In this document: piece after piece, positions 55,281 through 64,000 of the stretch
Numbering within the stretch: the first letter of the stretch is position 1
Layout: each line of letters begins with the position of its first letter
Notes under the pieces: generated by a model
Databases searched by the model: none
Told to the model about the DNA's origin: nothing
The model's input: only the letters and a program-made list of their open reading frames with translations
Made by a program: the position numbers and the translations under genes
Assembly (NCBI GenBank): GCA_021234155.1
Contig: JAJEKV010000805.1
Span: 1-64,000 of the forward strand
Direction of reading: 5' to 3'
Source: Isoetes taiwanensis
Taxonomy: Eukaryota; Streptophyta; Lycopodiopsida; Isoetales; Isoetaceae
DNA length: 64,000 nt

Positions 55281-57217
55281 CGAAAGCCCGGGCCACGTTG
55301 AGGGGGGGTATGGGTCCGACTCCCCGGGTGTAGTGGTGTGATCCGTATGGAGCACCATGCACTTTGAGTAGATTTAGGGTGAGTAAAATCTGCACGGCGG
55401 ATGCGGGGTGGATTTGATGCGTTGTTTATTCTCTAGCTCACCCATGGAACCACTTTGTGATTACGGAAGGGGCGCCTCCCAGATTGGCCTGCCTCATCGG
55501 ACGGGTCATCGTTGGGAGTAGGCTCGAGTGAGGGTGATACCACGAGTTTGCGGGCTCTTCGGAAGGCTATAGCAAAGCCATAGCATGAATTGACCCATCG
55601 CAAAGTGTGCCGGGGAGGGCGGATGGGTGGACAACCCTAGCCAATGCTCTAAACTGCGATAGCGCCATCTTGATCTCTTGAGGCTCAGTAGTCGGTCGAC
55701 CCTCACGAATCCGAGTCGTAGGAGGGTAGAACTTCAGGTTGGGTGCTTTTCGTAGGATTAGATGCATATTCTATACGGTTGGTATATTAGATGGATCGCC
55801 ACCCGTGGTGGTGGTTATTTTATGTATATTCATTTTGTGTGCTAACCCTTGTATTCATGAAAAAATTTGACGTAGGAGTCCCATTTAGGCGTGGGCGAGC
55901 GACCCCGCCGTGTCCTTCTTTTGGGGCCTCATTTCATAGATGGACCCGAAATAGGCGGAGGGGGCCCTGCTCATGGTGAGATGATTGCCATGGGAGGGAA
56001 AGTCCCTATGTATCGTCCGAGGGTCATTATATATTAAAGGGCGTCCACCGATGGTATCCGGCCCGTGATTTGGTTGTTGAAATCATAGCACCAAACACTA
56101 ACTTCGTGGAGACGCGGTAGTTAGGAGGAGGCTAAGCACATCAATAATGCCGTTAGTTCTTTTGTTGTTTGGCTTGGTGTTAGGTTAAGTTAAAAATTGT
56201 AGCTTTAAAGTGGAGGGGCTAAGATTGGGCTTAGCCGGTGTGGATGGGTAGCTCAATTGGTGAAGGAGATGGTTTCCTTGGATACCCTTGTTGAATTACC
56301 TAGTGATGATCCAACTCAAATGAAAAATAGTCAGAGGCGGGCCCAAAAGCGAGGAGGCGAGCTTGCTTTTGTAAACTGCGATCCCGGATTAGAAGCGAGG
56401 AAATCTTTGCCCGAGGACCGGGGGACCTTCGAGTCCAGCCCGGGACCCGCCAGTCAGGGGCTTCTATTCGGCGACACCGGTCGGCTGAAGAAACCGATAT
56501 AATGCCATCGGCAGAAGCCAATATGTGGCATGTATTTCCGCCGTATATTTTTTTAATAATAAAATTTTGAAGTTAATAAAATTTTTTTTGAAATTTTAAA
56601 AGTTAATTGGCCGTTTAGCAAACCATTTTCTGTCATTTGCTTTTGCTTCCGTTGCCTCCAACCGCTGGCCGCCCTCGCCATCGCCACCAGGCCAGGACTT
56701 TGATCTGCGCGCCCTTGTGCCTTGTGCATCTTAAGCGCCCCCTTTGCCATCCCCTTAAGCCGCCACCGCGCCGCACTACCGCTATGGCCATTACCAAGAG
56801 CGCTCGGGACCCCGTCCACCATGAGCATCGTGGAGATCTACGCCATGATTGCTAAGCACATGGCTCTTCGACCCGGCCCTCATCGACATCTTGTTGGATG
56901 AGCTGGTCAATAGGTTTGAGAACAACGATAGGATTCCATATCCGTCTATCACTTCTCGAGCCATTCCTCATCAAATTTGAACCCTCGCCCGGCTCCCATA
57001 TACCCTTGTTGAGCAACACGATATGGTAATGATGCTCATCAAATTTTATCCTCGAGCAGGAAGGCCATCACGGAGGAGGAAGATGTCGGGACGGGAGGCC
57101 GGCCCGTATTAGGGTTTTGCGGGGGAGGGCGACCTGCGAGGAGATTGGCGGGCTGACGCGGCATTTCGAGGGTAGAAGATACCGTTACCTTCGGGGCGGC
57201 TTTGCCGTCATTGATGG
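55281..57217. other. Spacer between the two inverted hAT-like elements
   Basis: GC-richer than the elements. No family recognised. At 56815-56990 a frame reads MSIVEIYAMIAKHMA and after a one-base shift FDPALIDILLDELVNRFEN; it looks like a once-coding segment. Frames at 55567-55767 (minus) and 56257-56502 (plus) are also protein-like but unrecognised. A small A-rich/T-rich stretch lies at 56548-56600. Confidence 0.3.
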
Positions 57218-57874
57218 CATGGAATAAATTACTACTCCTATATTTTTAGTGTAGCCAAAATAGGTTTTAGCTAAACTACCTTCAAATTGGGGCTAGAAGC
57301 TTCTAACACTTGGCTAAACTAAATGGTTTTTTCTCTATCACAATTTCTTGCTTTCGACTAAACATTCACAAAATGGAAAGGCAAATATTAGCCATCATTT
57401 TATAGTAATTTAAAAATCCAAACATTTTGGCAAAGATATTGAATTTATTGTAAATACAAAAATCAAGACAATGTTCAAAACCTAAAAAAAAGGGACTACA
57501 TTGTTCCTTTTCCTCTAATCCCTTCAACTTTGTACTTGAACAAGAAAGAAAGTGAAAAAAAAAAAGAAAAATATAAACTCTATTTGGAAATTTCTTAAAA
57601 GTTAGTACATACATTGGTGTTGAATTTTGGGCTAATCTATCCATTTTCCAAGCCCACTCTATTTTGGAGGTTTAGCTAATCGATGTCCTGATGGATATAT
57701 CACGGAGGTAAGTTGGGTTTGGCTATTCAACCTAAAACTTACTTGGGGTAAAAAAAAATTGGGCTAAATTTTTCTTTTTAAGGCATTTTCCATTTACTTT
57801 AGCCGTTTCCTCATGGACAAAACCGTTACAAAATAACCATTTGGCTAACCTTAGCAAGATTATTTTATTCCATG
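57218..57874 (-). mobile_element. Non-autonomous hAT-like element, copy 2 (657 bp)
   Basis: Starts CATGGAATAAA and ends TTTTATTCCATG. It is flanked on both sides by the perfect 8-bp direct repeat ATTGATGG (57210-57217 and 57875-57882), the target-site duplication length of hAT transposons, and the CA..TG ends also fit. Inverted relative to copy 1. No transposase. Confidence 0.85.
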
Positions 57875-57882
57875 ATTGATGG

Positions 57883-59329
57883 CGAGCCATTGAGGTTCCC
57901 CCATACCAACGGCATAAAGGGTTCCATCTATAGGCTTTGTCCGGGGAGAAAGGCGACATTAGCATAGACTATCGACCACTATTGAGGATAGATATGGGTT
58001 GGATGATATTAACGGTTTCCTGAACTTTAATTTCGTATAGCGCGCCGACCTTTTACCGGATCAAGAAGACCTATGGATGATTCGGGAAGACTTCACTTGG
58101 ACGCAAGATGGCGGGACCGACAAGATCAGCGGGACCAGTCGGGGAGGAGGTGCATGCAGGGAGACTCTACGAACCAAAACCCGTCATCGCGGGGAATTAA
58201 GGCTCAGCTTAGGAAGGGATGCCTTGCCATGGGACCTCCGTCCCAAACAATACATGGATAAGTTAAAAGGCCGGGATTTTGGGAAGAAGATTTATACCAT
58301 AACCAGCCGGGAAGGAGGATAACTCGAGGGGCTCAGGGGCTAAAGAAACCAACCCCATGGACCTTGATAAAAAAGTGCCGACATCGGACTCCGACAAGGA
58401 AAGATCTTTGGTAACCATCTTCCGCAAATTTCTTTTTGTCGGACCTTCAAATCGGACAAGTCCTCTTCATAGCCGAGATCGGCCAGCAATTTAAGACCTT
58501 CGTGATTGGAGACCTTTTGCACTTTTAGCCCGGCAACCCGCAAGAAAGCCTACTTGGTAGCACTTTTTGGTGATGCCAACTTTTAACACGGCTATCCATG
58601 CAAAGAGGGTCACTATAATGCCTAAGGGATGGGCATGTAGGATCCCCGGCGGCAACCCCATTGGCCGTTGGCGGGGATCCGTTTGTTGCATATTTTTTGT
58701 GATAATTAAAAAGGCTTTTATTTTGAATTAAAAGTTTAATGTTTTTTAAAATTAAAAAGTCTTGCCGCCTCCACCACCTCCTAGGGTTTAAGGATGGGGA
58801 CCGAGGGGTTAGTTCCTAGTATAATTTTTCCTATCTCTCCTCCCTTATCGATATATATATGTTCTTATGTTTGGTACCTTGATGGAGAGAAATGGGATCT
58901 AAGTTCCCTCGACTCCGCGTGGCTTTGGGGCCTTTGCTATGCGGATGGCGGGATCTCCTTGCCAACATACAGCGGCATCCGGGACGGTTAGTTGATTTGA
59001 CTTTTACATGGAGGAAAAGATCCTACGTATTCCTCGTTGCTTGGGATCCTCTTCACGATCCACATGGCTTTGGGAATTATATGTAATAGATCTGGCGGGG
59101 ACACATATTGCTTTTATGATGATCTTGATCTTGATTGGTCTAAACACCTATGGCTCATGTTGAATGCTCATCCCTTAAGGAAAGGCTTTTAAAATTTTTT
59201 ATGTTATTGGGGGAATACGGTCCTCAATGAAACCCCCCCTCTAACCACTAGACCAAGCATTAATTCTATGGGAGGATTTATGTTTCAAATATCTTATGGG
59301 GTAATGTTCCCATTAAGATAAAATAGACT
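57883..59329. other. Unrecognised sequence, possible retroelement scraps
   Basis: Frames at 58073-58322 (plus) and 58340-58543 (minus) are protein-like. 58880-59330 contains NVPIKIK and FWLVQRK in adjacent frames, reminiscent of the zinc-binding domain after plant LINE reverse transcriptases, but too short to assign. Nothing firm. Confidence 0.25.
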
Positions 59330-60310
59330 ATAACATTCTGGCTAGTTCAAAGAAAGTTCTAGAATGTGACCCATCTCTAGGTTTCTAGAATCTTCTAGAA
59401 CCTTCTAGAACATTATCAAAAAAGGGGGGAAAACTCTTTCTTGAAAGTTTCAAATTGTTCTAATAAGTTTAGAATGTTCTAGAATGTAGGGAATCTATGG
59501 GAATGTAATGAAATCTATGAAATACTTCGAGAAAAGTTCTAGAATATTTTGAAAGATTAGTATGTTTGGAAAGTCTTAGAATGTTCTAAAATTCTAGAAT
59601 GTAAAGGAAATCGAGAAGAATCTAATAGAATGTAAGAAAATCTTATAAAATATAAAAAGAATCTAGGAGGATCTAAGAAAATTCTTCTAGAAAGTTCCAA
59701 ATTGTTCTAATAAGATTTAGAATGTTCTAGAATGTAAAGGGAATCTATGGGATGTCAAATCTAGGGGAAATACTTAAAAGTTCTAGGATGTTTTGAAAGT
59801 TTGAGAATGTTCGTGAAGTTCTAGAATGTTCTAGAAATTTCTAGAATGTAAGGAATCTAGGAGGGGAAAAAGGGGAGGAAGAAATCCTCATGGAAATTGT
59901 AAAAGAATCTAGGAAAATATTTACAAGTCTAATGCATTCTCTTAAAATCTAGTTGAATCTAAGGGAATATTCATAATATCTAATGGAATCTAAAAAATCT
60001 TGGTGTAATCTTAGAGTTTTTAAGATTTTGCAAAGAGCCACAATAGAATGTTCTAAAATGTTGGGTAATAAAGGGGGCACAATATAAATCTTGAAAAAAA
60101 TCCTCCCCTTTCGGGGACTTAGCCTCGTCTGAAAATAGAAAGTGTTTTAGAATTGTTCGCCTTGGATCCAAAATAAATTATTTTTGGAAGGTTCTAAATC
60201 CTCATGGGTAAGCACCCAATCAAATCTAGGGAATCTTCATGAATGCTAAATATAATACATAGAATGTTGAAGAATATAGAGGAATCACAAAGGAATCTCA
60301 GTAGAATCGT
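59330..60310 (-). repeat. Second TTCTAGAA-rich array
   Basis: TTCTAGAA, GTTCTAGAATGT and AGAATGTAAGG(A/G)AATCTA recur irregularly, for example at 59388-59420, 59465-59490, 59710-59740 and 59815-59850. The wording is the reverse-strand equivalent of the array at 25340-26850, with a weaker 10-bp register. No coding frames. Confidence 0.75.
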
Positions 60311-61355
60311 TGGTTACCTAGAACGCCTCCACCACCTTGCATCGTAAGAAGGACTAAAAGCTGGAACAATCTTGCCTAGTTCCTAGTATAATTTTACTAT
60401 GAAAAAATATATATATATATATGTTTTGCTAGTTTTTCTTATATATTTACATATGTGTGTGCGGGATTTCCGATTGGCAATTGAATGGACCATATTGACA
60501 AATGGTGTACTTTATTTACTTATTAAATACAAAATTCTCTTGAGGAGTATTATTGAATTGTGTGTTTTTTATATATGACATCCTCTTCAAAAGTATTAAA
60601 ACTTTAGAATATCATGGAATTACAAAATGTTCTCTATTTATTCCAACTATATTGGGAGAGGAAACCATTTGGGAATATGAGGAGAGAATCACCGGATATG
60701 GTTAGGAGGGGCGATCAGGGGCACCGGGACCCGGGACTATGGCGAGAGATATGGTGAATATCGAGTGGGAGGAAGGCTATGGCCGAACCGCCACGGGGGA
60801 ACTCTCGACCACGACAAAGGGCTGGAAATAGTTAACATCCTCGAGGGGATCGAGCTTTTCGAGGATCTGAAGATGACCACCGTAATGCGTACACGGGACT
60901 CTTTGGAATATGACCGCCGCGAAGAAGCCGAGGGCGCCAATGACCATCTTTGGCAACTCTTTTTATGCGATCACGAAGGCTCTTTAACCTTGATTATCAG
61001 CCCAACATGGGAGTACCAAGCAATCATTGTCCAAGCTTTGGGCGCGCTATAAACTTCGTCCAGAGGCTCCAATGCGGAGAGTACCCTTCTGCGATCTGTA
61101 CCTGCAGCCAACCCCTAGGCTTGGTCTCTTCCATTATGTTTTCGTTGTTGTGGATTTGTGTGTGCAAATAGAACTTTAAAAAAAAAAAATTCCCATTGTA
61201 TCATACCTACTTTTTGTCTCAATCCATGTATCAATCAACCGATGTTGTACTCAACTTGAATGAAATACAAATATTGTTTTACGTTTGTATATACTTTTGT
61301 CTCAATTAACTTAAAGGGATTGTACATTAATGTAAATCTGCTTATATATTCATGA
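60311..61355. other. AT-rich flank and an unrecognised 95-codon frame
   Basis: An (AT)n microsatellite lies at about 60406-60422. The GC-richer block 60690-61120 holds an open frame 60765-61052 (contains DHDKGLEIVNILEGIELFED), which has no ATG start and no recognised family. It may be the leading part of the following retrotransposon. Confidence 0.3.
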
Positions 61356-64000
61356 ATGCTTCCTATAGGCGGTTATGCGTGCTTGCTTGGCAAAACACCC
61401 TCCAGCATGATGCAAATCACCCGAGCGAGGGGAATTGATGTTAATGAAAAGGCAACTTCGGCCGAGTTACGGGCTTATGTGTTGCATACCAATCCGCGCC
61501 ACATACTCGAGGAGGGCCGGACCCGGAATTACCTCCGACCATTGAGTCCACTGCAACAGCCATCCTCCTCGAGCTAGCCCAGTACCTATGCAGAGGAGGA
61601 CTCATGCTAAGCGTCATCGAAGTTCCTCTAAGGATAGTGCGCTTCCTCACATTCAACCACCCGGGTTGGCCGGGGTCCCTCGCTATCAGGCGGTGACCAT
61701 TCAAAGGCGTAAGGATAAGGAATACGAAAAACCGTTGATCTGACCATCACTAGTATATGGAAGAACCCGGAAGTTGGCTCGGTTTGATGGGAAATCGAGG
61801 AGGAGGCTTGAATCGCGGAATCTTGGTTTTGGGCCGAAATGAAGAATTGGGAAGTCCTATGGAATAGCAGAGAAAGATATCTGAGGGGAAGGTCGCTACC
61901 ACCTAACCCACCGGAGCTGCCCATGTATTTGGTGGAAGGGATACGCCATGAGCTAAACACACGGATAGGGCGGATGCAAGGATTCAGGAAGTTTTGCTAA
62001 GGCCTTTAAATGCATTACATGCCCTCGTGCGACAAATGCCAACAGATTCAGACCTTCTGAGGTTGGAGCGAGGAAGGGCATGTCGTGCGAGCCTACAGCG
62101 ATGAATTCATGCGTTTGAGGTTATGCGTGCGGGGAATGAATGAGAAAAGCATTAGAGGGCTACATTGAAGGGTTGGCCCCATCCATTAAGCGAATGGTCA
62201 AGGCCATCGACCCAAAAGTCGATGCTTGGGCGGAAGCTAAAGGCATTAAGCCTTGAGGAAGACCGCCAAGGAGCCGATATATCATGACACGCTCCTTACT
62301 GCGCAGCCCACGACCGTCCACCTTACAAACCCGTTAAGCCAAGTCCGGGGCCCTCAAAACACAATTCTTATGGGCCAAGAGAAGAAAGTTGCCTTTAGCC
62401 GCCCGGGATAAAGCGAACAATCGCGGTAAGGGAGTCCGAGGGCCTCTTACAGTCCATTCCCTAAAAGAGGCGAGGAAAACAGCTCCAGCCGGGATAAGGC
62501 ATGCTACCGGTGCATGAGGCCCTGGACACTTCATGCGAGAATTGTCCATGCGTCCGCCTTGATTTGCTCAGCGGCCATGGCCGGAGCTGGATTGGGAAGA
62601 TTTGGAGTCAATCTTCTTTGCGGAGGGGAGGGCTCCCGATTACATTCATGGTGCGTCTCATATTCTTGCAGCTATAGAAGCGAACCTTGACGAAAGTCAA
62701 TATACATTATTTCTACAATAGGCCAAGTAGACGGTAAGCCCTTCATAATTTTGATGGACACGGGTAATACGCATAATTTTGCTTCTCCTAGAATGGCCCA
62801 GGTACTGCGGTGGAAAGCGTTGAGATCCGAGCCTAAGCCGGGTCACATTAGCTAGCGGTAAGATCGAGAACACACTCATGGCGCGGGGTATTAACCTTAA
62901 AATCGCGGTTGCCAGGTGCACCGGTTGCCTTGGGTGCGAATTAATGGACATTGGCAAAATATGATCTTATTGTGGGAATGGAGTTTTTAGCGTCTGCGGG
63001 GCCCACATAGGCGTGAAGCGGGAGGTTACCTTCGGCCGCTAATGGAGCACGTGTGGCAATAAAAAGGTGATTCATTACACTCCGCCATGCGGTCAATGTC
63101 AATAAAGCAGACTAGGAAAAGCTATACGCGGGAATGAACTCCTTTGCCTCATTAAACTTGCTTCCATTGAGTCGGACTCAAAACGGCGACAAGTAATCGG
63201 CCCCTACCATCGGACATTGCTAACCTTCTTGAATTTAGCGATCTTTTTCGGATGAGATCCACAAGCTTCCTCCTTTTGAGGAGGGTGGAATGTGAGATAA
63301 CTCTTGAACCGGTACTAAGCCTACCAACAAAGCCCGTACCGAATGAGTCCTCGGGAGTTAGCGAGCTTAAGCTTGACTACAAGAGTTCTTGAATTTGGGG
63401 TTTATTAGGCCCGGTGTTTCACCATTTGGCTCCTATTCTTTTGTCAAGAAGAAAGATGGCTCCTTAAGGATGTGTATTGATTATAGGCAACTCAATAAGC
63501 ATACCATCAAGAATCGCTATGCTTTGCCTAGGGCGGATGATCTTATGGACCCGGTTACAAGGAGCAAAATATTTCTCAAAAGATTGATTTAGCTCGGGTA
63601 CCATCGGATAAGGATTAAGGAAGAGGACATCCATAAGTGCGCTTTTAGGTACCCGGATATGGGCATTATGAATTCTTGTCATGCCTTTTGGATTGACCAA
63701 GCATACAGCGTTTATGCGGTTGATGAATGACATCTTCCCAATACTTGAATGACTTTGTTGTCATTTTCTTTGATGACATTCTCATCTATAGTAAAACCTT
63801 CCTTAACAACATGAACAACATCTTAGATTAGCTTTGCAAAAGCTAAAGCGCTATCGACTCTTTGCCAAGTTCTCTAAATGCAAGTTAAGCCACTCAGGGT
63901 AGACTATTTGGGGCATATTATCTCAGTGAGAAGGAATTGCTTTCTGAGACCCGGCTAAGATAGAAGCGGTGAAGGATTGGCCCATTCGAGCTAAGGTTTG
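61356..64000 (+). mobile_element. Ty3/gypsy LTR retrotransposon, decayed, runs off window end
   Basis: Gag-like sequence with EFMRLRLCVRGMNEKS and LAPSIKRMVKAIDPK near 62100-62215 is followed by a zinc-knuckle-like CYRCM..GHF near 62500. A protease DTG (62757-62765, in LMDTGNTHNFAS) and the reverse transcriptase from 63389 come next. The RT shows [30 protein letters not shown] and, in another frame, VIFFDDILIYSK with the catalytic FFDD at 63766-63777, then YLGHIIS and VKDWPI near the end. Order gag-PR-RT and these motifs are Ty3/gypsy. Frameshifts are numerous. No LTR, primer-binding site or integrase is visible inside the window. Confidence 0.85.

Noticed and set aside
56245-56440. tRNA gene suggested by TAGCTCAATTGG and CTTCGAGTCC
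   Set aside because: The two boxes are about 175 bases apart and no cloverleaf forms.
61356-64000. Intact retrotransposon polyprotein
   Set aside because: Gag, protease and RT motifs lie in different frames with several stops; no LTR or integrase is visible.

Overview
The window looks like a gene-poor, transposon-rich stretch of a large plant nuclear genome. The gene remnants are plant-type: pentatricopeptide repeats, phosphorylating-independent GAPDH (GAPN), a microsomal cytochrome P450 and spliced exons. Two remnants resemble microbial-type terpene synthases (MTPSL), a family known from non-seed land plants and absent from seed plants, so a fern or lycophyte is the best inference. I see no intact protein-coding gene, no rRNA, no convincing tRNA and no CRISPR array. 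Almost every recognisable coding segment is frameshifted or truncated. Some breaks fall in homopolymers, so draft-assembly error cannot be separated from genuine decay.

Layout. 1-6.8 kb: decayed genes (a nucleotide-sugar transferase, a PPR gene, GAPN with a 248-bp tandem duplication). 6.8-16.9 kb: AT-rich intergenic DNA with unrecognised exon-like pieces, a LINE 3' end and two Helitron 3' termini. 16.9-23.7 kb: left arm of a large inverted repeat. It carries the 5' half of a LINE on the minus strand and a 1.3-kb Helitron made mostly of a 1-kb polypurine tract. 23.7-24.5 kb: a Helitron Rep protein fragment cut off at the arm boundary. 24.8-26.9 kb: a TTCTAGAA-rich array. 28.1-30.9 kb: a terpene-synthase pseudogene fused to a third partial copy of the arm sequence, then a minus-strand Helitron. 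33.3 kb: the first exon of a P450. 39.1-46.0 kb: right arm, containing a Helitron-like element, a histone H3-like fragment and the 5' half of a nearly full-length LINE (about 43.1-48.6 kb). 49.9-52.2 kb: a fourth partial copy of the arm repeat, interrupted by the second terpene-synthase pseudogene. 52.5-52.9 kb: a minisatellite with two hairpins per unit. 54.6-57.9 kb: two inverted copies of a 650-bp hAT-like element, one with a perfect 8-bp target duplication. 59.3-60.3 kb: a second TTCTAGAA-rich array. 61.4-64 kb: a decayed Ty3/gypsy retrotransposon running off the end.

How it fits together. The best-supported mobile event is the 1.3-kb Helitron at 20,848-22,148. It starts with TC, ends with CTAG and sits exactly between A and T, and two related copies of the locus in this window show the empty site. 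The same repeat family lies at four places. Twice it is joined to terpene-synthase sequence, and its inner breakpoint lies next to Helitron-like 5' sequence and inside a Helitron Rep reading frame. This suggests, as inference, that Helitron activity spread host sequence here.
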